From Stomorhina lunata (taxonomy: Eukaryota; Arthropoda; Insecta; Diptera; Rhiniidae): a stretch of 64,000 nucleotides of DNA. The stretch's first letter is position 1; every line of letters starts with the position of its first letter. The position numbers were made by a program, and so were the translations under genes. Shown here in pieces: positions 21,700 to 33,030 of the stretch. The stretch lies in contig OW121741.1 of assembly GCA_933228675.1 (NCBI GenBank), forward strand, positions 73,110,629 to 73,174,628, in the 5' to 3' direction. The notes under the pieces were generated by a model that saw only the letters and a program-made list of their open reading frames with translations, was not told where the DNA came from and made no database searches.

Positions 21700-22210
21700 G
21701 TAGTCAATTGTCACGCAAAAAAAATTTTTGTGGAGTAGTGCGATTTGTTGAAAATGTGGACTTTATTTATTGGTTGTCGATTTCCTGATGGTATTTTGTC
21801 CGTTTTATCATCAATTAAAATTAAATGAAAAACACACAAAGGCACAAACAAACATACATTTTATGAACACGTGTGTGTGCCTTAGCTTTCTCTCATTGGA
21901 TAAAGGTCTATATTAGTTGTTTCCAAATAAGAGTAAAATCGGCATATGTTTATTTTCAACTTTTAGTTTTATAAAAATCTGCGTGCTTATCTCAAATTTT
22001 TTCTATAAAGCGTCTTTTTAACCTTTCAATCATAATGTCAAACCTGTCAATCTTTTATGGAACTCATTTAGAGTTTCCAGTCTTATTATAGTAAACTCTT
22101 ATTTTTATGGAGTTTTCAAAACGACCATAAGGCAAATCAATGTATGGAAGGGCAACATCTTTATATTTTAGAGTCTTTGGTGCTACATTACTTCTTTACT
22201 CTTATAATAG
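21700..22210. repeat. Dispersed repeat, copy 1 (partner at 45340-45690)
   Basis: GACTTTATTTATTGGTTGTC / GATTTCCTGATGGTATTTTG near 21765 and TGCTACATTACTTCTTTACT at its right end recur in the same order at 45340-45690. The middle carries the Family C block, inverted (TGTGCCTTAGCTTTCTCTCA). Confidence 0.6.
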
Positions 22211-23340
22211 GCAAAGTAATCTTGTAATTATTATTTATTATTTTGGAATATGGAGTAATTACATTTATTTTAGTTAAGAAATTTTTAATTTGAAATTAGC
22301 CCCCTAATTTATAAAGGAAAAATTGTGTTATGACAAACATTAAATTAATAATCAAATTATATACAAATCTGGATACCCATTATTTAATAGCTCATTCACA
22401 TTGAGCTCGAAAACTAGTTAAAGTAGTTTTCGCCTCAAAACAATATTGAAAACTTAAGTTTTCACATACAAAACGAAAAACGAAAACGTTTTCAATGAAA
22501 ACTTATTTGAAAACTATTAAAATACCGATGCAACACTGAGTTCATACCATTTATTACAACTCTAGATAAGAAAAATGGAAAAATATCAAAAATAAATGTC
22601 AGTGTAAAACAAAATATAAAAAAAACAATAATTTTAATTTTAAAAATTTCGGAAAAAATATTATAAAAGTAATGAAAAAGTTATTATTTTATTGTGTATT
22701 AATGATATCTAATAAGTCAAAAGCATTTGGTGTTCGGGTTTTTAAAATAATCGCGAGTAAAAAATCCGAAAACGTATGAAATGCCAAATTTCCACAATGT
22801 GAATGGTAAAGTTTTCGATGGTGTTTTCATTTCCGAAAACACCTAAAAACTTATAGTGTGAATGGGCTATAATTAAAAAAAAAAATATCATTTATTTTAG
22901 TTAGCTATCACTTTTGGCATAGGTCAGTTTTGGTATCTATTTTAACAAAATATGTATTTTAAAATTAAAATAATATAGAGATACACACTAGAGTGTCCCG
23001 AAAAAATAAAAGTTTTTGGAGTAATTGAAATTTCTCCCAAAATTTCGTGTCTTTGACGAAATGCGTAAGGATATGCAGCAAACAAATTTTATTAGGTTTC
23101 AAAACTAATTTTTTTAAATTTTTTAAAATTTTGTCTAACAAATATTTTAAATCAAGAATTTTCTCATCACAGAAATTTAAAAATAAAAATCAAGACAGTT
23201 GAAATCGTAATTTTTGGTCATCGTTTACATTGATTCTTAGTAAATTATGTTTAATTTTAACGAAACTATTAATGAATAGTATTGTCCAGTCTATCTATAA
23301 TTTTTTGAAATTAAACCTTTCTCCTCCGGGTCAAAATTTG
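22211..23340. other. Intergenic AT-rich sequence, no gene seen
   Basis: No recognisable protein or element. A segment with mirrored phrases GAAAACTTAAGTTTTCA and TTTTCATTTCCGAAAAC (22430-22870; TTCACATTGAGC and GTGTGAATGGGCT on its flanks) is likely another worn inverted-repeat element. Confidence 0.4.
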
Positions 23341-23385
23341 TATTTGTATTGAAAATTGCTGCAATATTCATTAAATAAATTGTAA

Positions 23386-23460
23386 ACCGCCGGTAAAGCA
23401 GGTTAGTCATCCGCCTAGCATACCAGAGGTCCCAAGTTCTATCCCTGGACAGACTCACTT
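23386..23460 (+). pseudogene. tRNA-Ala(AGC)-like sequence, pseudogene or SINE head
   Basis: Shows a B-box-like GTTCTATCC inside CCCAAGTTCTATCCCTGG (a T arm with one mismatch), an anticodon-loop-like CTAGCAT and an A-box-like AAAGCAGGTTAG. The phrase AGCATACCAGAGGTCCC matches the tRNA-Ala pattern AGCATGNNNGAGGTCCC. The acceptor and anticodon stems do not pair well, so it is not a working tRNA. It lies tail-to-tail with the RTE 3' end at about 23490. RTE-type LINEs are known to mobilise tRNA-derived SINEs, so a SINE is plausible. Confidence 0.5.
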
Positions 23461-23494
23461 GAAAAAAATTAAATTTTTTTCATAACTCAACTTC

Positions 23495-25500
23495 TTCTTC
23501 TGTTATCCTTGACTCCCAGTGGAGCATAGGGCCTCAACCATCCTTTTATATCGAACTCTATTGCGAGATGTTAGGCATACATCATTCCATGAATAGTTTG
23601 CTGTTTGTAATTCCGCATCAATTGACCTTCTCCACGTTCTAGCAGGTGCACCAATACGACGGCCGCTTCCTTGTGAATTCCAACGAAGCGCTTGTCGAGC
23701 AATGTTGGTATTTGGTCTTCGAAGTGTGTGGCATATCCATCGCCATTTCCGTTGACATACCTCTATAGAAGAAGGGATTTGGTTTGTAGCGTTTAGTAGA
23801 TCTTCATTTCTTATGCGATTTGGCCACCATATATTAAGTATTTGCCGCAAGCATTTGTTTACAAAGGTTTGTAAGCGCTTATCGATGGCATTTGTGCGTT
23901 TCCAAGTTTCGCACCCGTAATACAGGGTGGCCCAAAAAGGCCGAAGGGGGAAAGCAAACTGCATAAATTAATCGTTCTTGGGAATCTCATGGCTTTAGTT
24001 CTTGCACTAACTGCACCTTGTATGTGAAAAGATGTAAAATTCCCTTTAATATTTTGCGTAAAAACCGCCGAGCTCAGCAGAGCGCCTTCGAGTTGATGTT
24101 TCAGGATTCTCCTCAACACTTTCCAGAACGCGTTGAATATTTGCTTTACTAATAACAGAATGTGGTCTTCCGCTTCGTGGAAGATTCCTCACTGAGCCTT
24201 GTTCCTGAAAACGTGTCACTAAGCGTCGAATCATTGTTTCGGATGGTGAATTCCGCACATTAAAATGACGACGATAGGCTCGTTGAGTTTGAATTATTGA
24301 TCGTTGATGATGTTCAAAATAAAGTTCTATGATTTTGGTTAGCTGGATAACGTGGTAACCTTTCATAATTAATCTCCCAGATTGATTTTACAAGTCCTTA
24401 AAAGAAAAATAATAATAATAGTTAAATTAGAGAAGTTATTAATTTTTCAAATCCGTTCGCGACTTTTGGGCCACCCTGTACAAGATGGACTTGACATTCG
24501 AGTTATATATTCGTAACTTAGTTGTTGTTGATATTTGCCGAGATTTCCATATAGTTCGGAGAATTCCAAATGCAGATTTTGCCTTATTAATACGCGATTC
24601 AATATCCTCGTCGGCGCCACCTTTTGTAGATACCAAACTACCAAGATAATTAAAAGTACCTACACATCCAATACCCTTGTTATCCACATTGATGTGTGGC
24701 GACGGGTTTGCGCTATAGCCTCCAGGAATAATCTTTGTCTTGAAAATATTGATTTACATCCCAGCTGCCCGATATTCAATAGTAATAGCGCTAGTATTTT
24801 CTTGAAGGTGACCTGGTCTTTGGCTTAGAAGACATACGTCATCGGCGTATTCCAAGTCCTCGAGTTGCTTAAAGGGTGTCCATTGGATACCACGTCTACC
24901 ATTCAGTGCCGTGCGCATTATATTGTCGATGACAAGGATAAAAAGTATAGGTGATAAGATACATCCTTGTCTTACTCCAGTAGTAACTTCGAACGGATTA
25001 GACAATTTACCTTTATGTAGAACCCGGCATTTAAAGTCCACGTACATTGCCCGAATTAAGTTCAGAATTTTCGTTGGCATGTTACGATTTTCTAAAATTC
25101 TCCATAGATAACACCTGTTGATACTGTCGAAGGCCTTCATAAAGTCAATAAACGCTAGATAAATGGAGGTGCGGAATTCATTACATTGCTCCAGTACCAT
25201 TCTTACTGTGTTGATTAGATCAACACAAGATCTATTCTCTCGGAACCCAAACTGATTTTCGCGGAGTGTTTCAGAAACTGCGTCAGACGTTCTATTCAAA
25301 ATAACTCGACTTAGTATTTTGCTCGGTATTGGAAGAAGTGTTATTCCCCTGTAGTAATTGTGGTCTTTGGAGTCACCTTTTTTTGGTATTTTGACTATTA
25401 TATGTACCTTCATTTCAGGAGGTTGGTAGAGCTTCTTCTTCCCATATTTTACGCACAAATGGGTGCCACAGTCTCGCCGATAACTCAACTAGCCACTGGT
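23495..25500 (-). mobile_element. RTE-type non-LTR retrotransposon, 5'-truncated, interrupted by a mariner-like element
   Basis: The minus strand encodes a reverse transcriptase: IIVKIPKKGDSKDHNYYRGI, QFGFRENRSCVDLI, AFIDFMKAFDSI (catalytic Asp), TGVRQGCILSPILFILVIDN, LEDLEYADDVCLLSQ (catalytic YADD). Then CVGTFNYLGSLVS and a C-terminal region YYGCETWKRTNAIDKRLQTF ... KWRWICHTLRRPN, ending GSQG-stop just before an AGAAGAAGAAG tail (RTE elements have almost no 3' UTR). An in-frame TAA lies at 24754-24756, and a 556-bp insertion splits the frame at 23923-24478. The N-terminal endonuclease is missing, so it is inactive. Confidence 0.88.
23923..24478 (-). mobile_element. Non-autonomous Tc1/mariner-superfamily element inside the RTE copy
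   Basis: TIRs CAGGGTGGCCCAAAA at both ends, each flanked by the dinucleotide TA (23921-23922 and 24479-24480), the Tc1/mariner target duplication. It retains the first 106 residues of a transposase on the minus strand (24366..24046): a DUF4817-like helix-turn-helix region, RAYRRHFNVRNSPSETMIRR then LVTRFQEQGSVRNLPRSGRP. The catalytic domain is deleted. Removing it with one TA restores the LINE frame exactly (SNVKSILY-YGCETW). Confidence 0.9.
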
Positions 25501-26447
25501 TATTGAGTATTAGGCTATGTAAAACTTCTCTAACTAATGCATTTGCCGTTCAGAGAATTCAAAAAATACTGAATATAAGCAAAGTTTTAATAAACAAACT
25601 TTGGAGTCAATAATCCGATTGCAATAATTTTGTATATGTATTTCAATTATTGGGGCCAAAATTAAAATAAATTAATTGTAAACGTATCTGAATTTGAAAA
25701 AAAAAAACAAATTCCCCATGCAAGCGTGGGACAGTCTAATATACACACAAACATTTTTGGGGGTGTGTTCGTTATTGTGTACAGAAAATTAAATTGGAGG
25801 TGAAATTAAAAAAAAAAAAATATGCTTATCATTCTGGTGTCAATTTATAACAGAACTCTAATATTAATGACTTCATAAAATAACCAGTTAAAAAATAGAA
25901 TAACCATATTAATCTATTGAAAGCTCAATGTACTATTTATTATTAAAAATTTTAAACGTAAAGTTTCATTATTTATTTTCTATTTTTGCAATATTGTAAA
26001 CAATTATACATGCGATATGTCAAAGTCCAAGATCTACCAATTAAATACATTTTTTATTTGCACATTTAATTGCAACGAAAGAGACTAAATGCTATTGGCA
26101 CATTCCGTTTAAGTACATTTCCTGATTAATTTATTTCGTTTATATGAAATTTCTTGAGTTTTTCAATTCAAATTTAAGTGCATTCACTCGTTTATTTACA
26201 AAAGCTTAAGATATGCGTTTAAATGGAATATCTTAAGCTTTTCTTATTTAAATCAAATTTGTCAAAAACGGTCCTTTTTCGGGGAATCTCTCGTACGTCT
26301 CACTTCTTGGAATAAAGATTTTGTATATTTATATTATATTAAAAAAAATCGGTCTAATAATAATTCAGGTATCCCCTGTAGCTCCCATATAAGAAAAATC
26401 TGTCGGTCCATATAATTTTATTATATATTTCGATGAAACAGAAAATA
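25501..26447. other. Intergenic AT-rich sequence, nothing recognised
   Basis: No open frame with recognisable content and no clear element. A short inverted pair around AAAAGCTTAAGATATGCG and ATATCTTAAGCTTTTC (26200-26245) is the only structure noticed. Confidence 0.5.
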
Positions 26448-27360
26448 AACAAGTAAGGAAGCGCTATAGTCGGCCAAGGCCGACCATACGATACCCTTCA
26501 CCACTAAGATCAAAGGTGTTATTTTTCCTGTATAAAGACAAATATTTGCTAAATTTTACCATCATACAAACATTTTCTCAAAACTTATATATTTAAGCAG
26601 TTTCAGTCATTTGAACTTATATGAGAGGGTCAAATGTGGACCGATTATCTCAAAGGTGTTATTTTTCCTGTATAAAGACAAATATTTGCTAAATTTTACC
26701 ATCATACAAACATTTTCTCAAAACTTATATATTTAAGCAGTTTCAGTCATTTGAACTTATATGAGAGGGTCAAATGTGGACCGATTATCTCGAAATTTAG
26801 CAAATTGATTACAGTTGTTAGAAAAATTATGTGTGCAAAAAATAAACTTGAAATTCTCAATATCTTTAGATTTACGAGCGTTTTAGTGAAGAGTTTGAAT
26901 GGGAGCTATGGTCAAATGTGGACCGATTTCAATTTGGTACAGTGATTTTAGTTTACATAAGCAGTATTTGCTTTATATTTCATGAAAAAATATTTATATT
27001 TGTGGTCAATATATCAATTCCGGGAAGTGGGACCTATGGGAGGTACCATAAATAATGGACCAATTTTGACGAATTTCAATAGCCAAGGTCCTATTATCAA
27101 AAAAATGATCCGTGCAAAATTTCATCAAATTATCTTTAGAATTGCGACCTGTAGTTTGATTACAAAGTTTACATGGGGGTCCAGCCAGCCGGCCAGGCAG
27201 CCGTAGAGCCAGCCAGACGGACGGACCGACATGGCTAATCGACTCAGAAAGTGATTCTTAGGCTATTGGTATACTAAAAGGTGGGTCTAAGACAAATATT
27301 TCTATACGTTCAGCACAAACTTATAATACCCTTTCCACCTATGGTGGTGAATGGTATAAA
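26448..27360 (+). mobile_element. Family A element, near full length, with perfect 140-bp internal tandem duplication
   Basis: Starts AACAAGTAAGGAAGCGC, followed by ATACCCTTCACCACTAAGAT, and ends CCTTTCCACC..GGTGGTGAATGGTATAAA. Diagnostic interior: GTCAAATGTGGACCGAT, GGGAGGTACCATAAATAATG, GATTACAAAGTTTACATGGG. The segment 26511-26650 is repeated at 26651-26790 with no difference I can see. No protein is encoded. Short frames here are translations of repeat DNA. Confidence 0.8.
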
Positions 27361-27644
27361 AACCCGTGCTAAGCTAACTTTAAAGGAACATGCGGTAGAT
27401 TATAAAATGGAGGATAGACTTGGTAGATTGAACCTTTTGTTTAGGTATGTTCTGCAAATCACTTCCACGTGATTTTGAAATCACATTAATTTTCTTGGTT
27501 TTTAAATTTCATCAAAACCTGTAATTTGACACAGACCTAATTCATAGCTTTCCCAAACAAGCTTTCTGTCAAAAGCCACTTCAATGCAATGAAACAAAAT
27601 AAACGCTCGGTTATCGGAAGATAATAACAATTTTTTATTTTAAA

Positions 27645-27766
27645 AAATACCGGTTCACATTTGACTCTAGCTCCTATATAAGACCAAATAAAGGAAAGTC
27701 TTACATATACAATCATATGATCGGGCTTGACCGACTACAATACTTTCTTACTTGTTTATTATAAAT
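27645..27766 (-). repeat. Family A end fragment
   Basis: GGTTCACATTTGACTCTAGC then GGGCTTGACCGACTACAATA and CTTTCTTACTTGTTTA reproduce the Family A end, in inverse orientation to the copy just upstream. Confidence 0.65.
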
Positions 27767-28836
27767 TGTTATTATTGAACCACAATACAATTAAGTACCA
27801 TTCATTAGCATATTCAAATAAGTTTCTCAACATATGATAATTTTAAATATCAACAACTTCAACTTGTTTTACTATACATTCATTAACTTGTACTTATACT
27901 GACTTAACTAAATTAATGGTCTTCTTTGAGTCTTAAGTTCGATTTTTTTCAATTATCTTTAGATTTTTTAGCGTTTTTCTTATTTTCAAATATCGGCCGA
28001 TTTCAACAAAAGTTGGTACAAAAATATCAATGAATTAAATAAAAATATACAAAATTTCCATTCCGGAATATAAGACCTACAAGATGTACCCGAAAAAAAA
28101 CGCGATTTTGGCCAATTTCAATACAAATGGTCCAACAGTAAAAATATGTCTGTGCTTAATTTCATAAAGATAAAAGCAAATTTGTAACTTTTAGGAATAA
28201 AACTTTGTTCCGTTAAGAAAATTGTTTAGGGTGCCAAGTCTCATGGAAATATCCTAAAAATTGTGACCTTTACTTTATTTGAAAGTAATAAAATTTATAT
28301 GACAAATTTTTTCGCTAAAATCAGAATTTTCACGTTTTTCGTAATAAAATCATAGCTGTCGATGAATTTTTTATAAAAGAACTTCTCTTGTAATAAAAAT
28401 CAGAGGGAAGAAATCTATTAAGGAAGTAATTGGCTTAAATAAATTGTAGAGGAAATATTGAATTCTATTAAAATATTTTGTATATAAAACACTTTTTTGC
28501 CACTACTTAAAATTATTTTACTTGGTTCATAGTCGGTATTGAATTGCTTTTTATTTTTTATAAAATTAAAAAAATATATTTTTTTTTTTATTTTAGAATT
28601 TTTTTTTTAATTGCGATGCTAATAACTCCAAAACCGTTGATCATACGAAATACTTGTGTTAGTATGAAATAGGTAATGTTCTTTATCCATCGATGTGTAT
28701 TTTTTAATAAAATTGGATAAGTCGTTTTCAATATACGGTAATAAAACTAGGACAACCTCTTCAAAAATCACAAATTTTAGAAAAAAAAATTTTAAAAATC
28801 GATGAGAACATTTTTGGGTGTTTTTATGCTTAATAT
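27767..28836. other. AT-rich intergenic sequence with worn repeat phrases
   Basis: Phrases such as TTTCAACAAAAGTTGGTACA and CCGGAATATAAGACCTAC near 28000-28080 resemble the interior of Family A relatives. No gene found. Confidence 0.4.
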
Positions 28837-29058
28837 AAAAAAGGCCTAACTCGATTACTTTTTTTTTAACTTAATAAAAAACGCAAAATTTTAGATACAA
28901 CAAAAAAAAATAAAAGAATAATAATATGTGTTGCTTTTTTATTAAAAATTATATAAAAATTTTTGTTGTATTTAAAATTTTACGAATTTTATTAACTTTT
29001 TTCTTTGTTCTGTAAAGTAACAAAAAATCGAGTTAGGCCTTTTTTATATTAAGCCATC
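28837..29058. mobile_element. 222-bp palindromic MITE (AATATAAAAAAGGCCTAACT)
   Basis: Left arm CTTAATATAAAAAAGGCC then TAACTCGATTACTTT is mirrored by the right arm AAAAATCGAGTTAGGCC then TTTTTTATATTAAG. The inner arms also pair (AAAATTTTAGATACAACAAA against TTTGTTGTATTTAAAATTTT). Confidence 0.7.
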
Positions 29059-29368
29059 AATATTCACATAAAAAATAAATTAAACAAAATGTAATTTATT
29101 CTGTCGACTATTGTTAGCAGAAGGTGTCTACCAACAAACCATTTCACAAGCAATTTAAATTTGTTGTAGAATAAAGTTATCATGAGAAATTTCCTACAAC
29201 TTTTTACAGTCGAACTTATTGTAAGTAAAAAAATGTAACAGTTTTTAAATAAATAGTGTTTAACAAATGCATAAAATTACAATAACTTTTAAAATAATAC
29301 TTGCTATAACAATTTAACAAGTAATATTATAAAAGACTTATTTCCGTAATAGTATAAATTGTAAACAA

Positions 29369-30107
29369 AAAAATAATTGAAGCATAGCCGCGAATAACGT
29401 TGTAAGCGACAAAATTGAAATTGTTCACAATTCGTAAAAACGTTTTTAAAGTAGCAGGCAATATTTAGAAATTTTGTTTAATTCATCATAGACGTACTTG
29501 GGTTAAAAAACTAATTTAGTGAAAAAAAAAATAGTTTAATAATAAAAAATGGTTAACAAAAAACGTATTACTTATTTTTAAAATGGAAAAACGTTACATA
29601 TCCAAAAATTATTGTCACATAAAACGTTATTCCATTTTCCACAACCAAAAGTGTGATGGCATTTAAAAAGTTCTTCGCTCAAAAGAAACATTCTGCTCAA
29701 AAGAAACATTCTGCTGCACTTAAAACGTTTTTCCACATTACCTGCTCTGGGGCGTTTTTGGAAGGAATACTTTTATTTTTTCTTGTTATATACTCATTTC
29801 TACTATTTCTCAACCTTTTTCTTTCATTATCTTTCCAATTTTCTACATTACACTTTCTTTTTGTGCCTCTGTTACACTTATAAATTACTTTTGACAATGC
29901 TGTTCGTATCATTTTGTGTGTAACACAGAACGTTCTTCCACTGACTAACACTTTCTAATTGTATTTTGATAGCGATAAGGTGCATAATTTTCTCTGATTT
30001 GGTAATTGATCAATGTAAAAGAGTCAAGTTAACTGTAATCTGAAAAAAACGCTTTTTGTAAAAATCGGCTTTTAAAGCGTTATTCGCAGCTATGCTTCAA
30101 TTATTTC
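29369..30107. mobile_element. TIR element of about 740 bp (AATTGAAGCATAGC)
   Basis: Left end AAATAATTGAAGCATAGC then CGCGAATAACG. The right end is its inverse, CGTTATTCGCAGCTATGCTT then CAATTATTT. The interior repeats AAGAAACATTCTGCTCAAA twice (29682-29715). It has an unrecognised 84-codon frame on the minus strand and a 76-codon one on the plus strand, neither matching a transposase I know. Confidence 0.7.
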
Positions 30108-30936
30108 AAATAAAATTATTCAAATATAATAATCTTGTGAAATAATAAAAGAATAAAATAAAAAAAATTGCAAATGTTGTGAGCGAGCGATATGTGCGAA
30201 AGCGAAAGTAATTTGTGCAAATGAAAAATCAACAAAAATGGCGTCAACAACGTTTATTCGTCCCAAATGTGTTCAATGGACGAATTTACAAGACGAATTT
30301 TTAAAGCCGAATTCGTCGTGCTGGACGAAATTAGTCATTCCTCCCAATTGTGTTTCTACCTTTACCCAACAGTCACACGATCAAGTTTTCTTTCAAGATT
30401 TCCACATACACTGCTTTTTAAAATGTATTAAAATTAACAGCTGTGACGTAGGCTGCACGCTTCTTGAAAGCAATTCTATTTTCAAGATGCAATCCTCCAA
30501 TGGCGGAAAATATTTATAGAAATAAAAACAAAAAATAGTTCAAAAATATTGTGATCAGCTGTTTTCTTGAACGTAACTTGAAACACTTTCTTGAAAGACA
30601 AATTGAAAGCAAGTTCGTTTCAATTTTTATAATTATAAGTGTATTGGTAAAAATGTGTGAATGTATTAAAAGTTGAAAGGCAAAACTTGATCGTGTATCT
30701 GTTTACCACTTTACAAAGCGCTGTTTTGACATCGATACCGCAAGTTCTTTCGGTAAGAGATTCTAGGTCTTACATTTGTTCCTTATCATTTACTTCTGAA
30801 GATGCAAAAATGGCTAATTTTTGTAACATGCTGTCAGTAGCCTCATTGCATTAGGTTCCTCTTTTCACTTTCTTTTATGTTGTTCCAACAGCCGATCTTT
30901 AGCTCATCTCAGAAGAACTTCATAAGAAATTTAAGG
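30108..30936. other. Intergenic stretch with an unrecognised 93-codon frame
   Basis: A plus-strand frame at 30238-30519 (MASTTFIRPKCVQWTNLQDE ..., then SSCWTKLVIPPNCV) has balanced composition but no known domain and no homologous copy elsewhere in the window. It is followed by GTGATCAGCTGTTTTCTTG. It could be a small gene, an exon or a worn element. Support is weak. Confidence 0.25.
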
Positions 30937-33030
30937 GCCAATGTCACTCTAAAATTGTTAGTGCAAAAAGGGCCAATGTTGACATTGGCCTTTTTATTAC
31001 ATACAATTTTTTTTATTTTGAAATAAAATCTAAATGATAAAAGGGCCAATATCAGCAAATTATTTCACATTTTTTAGCAATTTTATAGCAGATGTATATG
31101 CAGTGGTGGTCACGTATTTAGCACAAATGGTACCTGTTATCTCTTATAGGAAATATTAAGTCCTAATTCAATTTTTTCACTACTTTTTTTTGTAATGTAT
31201 TACACGTGATGCGAAGATGAAGTCGTATTCCTTTTATATACATATTTTTAAAAATTATATTTATTTTTGCAATTATTTAAAACTAACCCATAAAAATACT
31301 GGACATATTTTTAGCACAAATTAAAAACAATATTTATTAAAAATCAAAAACAAGTTATTAATTAAAATTTCTTGAAAAAAACCCTAATATTTTGTAGGAT
31401 ACCCTTTATTTTGTATAACTACCACACATCTTTTAGGCACACTCTTCACAAGAGCCAGGTATCGCTCATTTGGGATAGCGTGCCATATTTTTTGGATTTC
31501 GGTCCATAAATCATTTAAGTTGTTAGGTTTTACGCTTGTTATATGCTTCTCTATATCATTCCAAAGATGATTGAGATCCGGAGATTGAGCTGGCCATTTC
31601 AAAACATCTATTTGACTCTCCTCCAAACAACACTTCACAGTACGTAAAGTGTGTTTAGGGTCATTGTCATGCATGAAGCGCCAGCTAGGTGGCATCTTTG
31701 CCTTTGCTTATGGTATAATGATATCGGCTAGAATATTTTTATATAAGTGTTGATCCATACGTGTGTCAATTTTGGGTATTGGACCAACTCCATGCCCTGA
31801 GAATGCAAGCCACACCATCACATTTCCTCCACTATGTTTTACAGTCTTTGACGTATACTTTGGGTTGTGCTGCATGTTCGGAAGATACCATACATATCAC
31901 TTTCCATCAGATCCAAATCTGCAAAACTTTGATTCGTCGCTCCAAAGTATGTTTTTCAAAAATCTAATGGCTTTTCCAAATGTGACTTGCACATGTGGCT
32001 TGTGTTGCACAATACAGCCACGCGATTTTTTTCATTAAGACGCCTTTGTATCGTTCTGTCGGAGACATCAATATCGTATTTTGATGACACTTCACTATTT
32101 ATCTCTAAAAAGGGTCGGCCACTGACATTCTATGTATTAAAGAATCCTCTTTTGTTATCGTTTTTCTTGGTCTAGGTGACCGTGAACCCTTTTTAATTGT
32201 TCCGTGTGCTTTTATATGGCTCAAAGTATTATATACCATCTTTCTTTAGCAATTTAAAATACTTGCTATTTAACTTACAGGACATTCTATCGAATTTTGT
32301 TCACAAATCACCTGTCGTTGCGTATCTGTGCACCATTTATTTTTGGCCATATCTAATAAATATTTTATTTCTGAAAAACCTTCAACTGTACACGATATGA
32401 TGAAAAACTTACTAAAAATTAATTATAAATTAAAAAAATAACATAAATGTAAAATGTTTAATATTTGTGCTAAATTTGTGTCCAGCTCCAATTACGTATT
32501 ACCAACAAATAAATTATATATGAAGCAATTGAAAAAACGGAATAACAAAAAGACGGGACTTGTCGATCACATCATAAGCTACACATCGTGGCAAAAAAAA
32601 GAAAATTATTACTCCAACAGAAAAATATACGGTTTTGAAAAAAACGCATAACTAGTGTGCTAAATATGTGACCACCACTGTATATCCTCTAAATTCAATT
32701 ATATTTGAAGTAACATAACAAACAATTGCTAAATAATATTGTTTTTTGTCAATATTTCCTTTTAAAAGGGCCAATGTCACAGAAAATAATATAAAATGTA
32801 AAAATTAGTTAGTGCCAAAAGGGCCAATGTCATATTTTTTTTTTAATTTGGATCTTTTTTAAAGAATTGATTTTACCATATCTTATATTAGATCATAATA
32901 CATATCTAACCCGAATTTTGTGAGCGAAACTTGAAAATTAGCTGAGCTGTAAATAAAACAAAATCTTATAAAAATTTCATTTCTAATTATCTCAAAACTA
33001 GTTTTTATGACATTGGCCAAAGTATTTTTT
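30937..33030. mobile_element. Element carrying repeated AAAGGGCCAATGTCA motifs, split by a Tc1-like insertion
   Basis: The motif GGGCCAATGT (or close variants) occurs at about 30937, 30968 (followed by its inverse ACATTGGCCTTTTT), 31036, 32767 and 32818, and inverted at 33010 (ACATTGGCCAAAG). The two motif clusters flank the Tc1-like element, so they likely form one older element. Its class is unknown. Confidence 0.5.
31101..32680 (-). mobile_element. Tc1-like DNA transposon, degenerate transposase
   Basis: TIRs CAGTGGTGGTCACGTATTTA / GCACAAA at the left, mirrored as ATATGTGACCACCACTG at the right; 1580 bp. Minus-strand fragments spell a Tc1 transposase: KNKWCTDTQRQVICEQN near 32330, RTIQRRLNEKNRVAVL near 32040, ILWSDESKFCRFGSDGK (first catalytic Asp) near 31930, SGGNVMVWLAFSGHGVG, then MHDNDPKHT (second Asp) and WPAQSPDLN (31600-31680). 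Frameshifts and stops separate the pieces. After SPDLN the expected PIE, with the third acidic residue, is missing. Inactive. Confidence 0.85.

Noticed and set aside
23386..23460. Functional tRNA-Ala gene
   Set aside because: The acceptor and anticodon stems do not pair properly and the T stem has a mismatch; listed as pseudogene or SINE head instead.
24911..25111. Plus-strand frame across the RTE element
   Set aside because: Antisense of the reverse transcriptase frame; composition follows from it.
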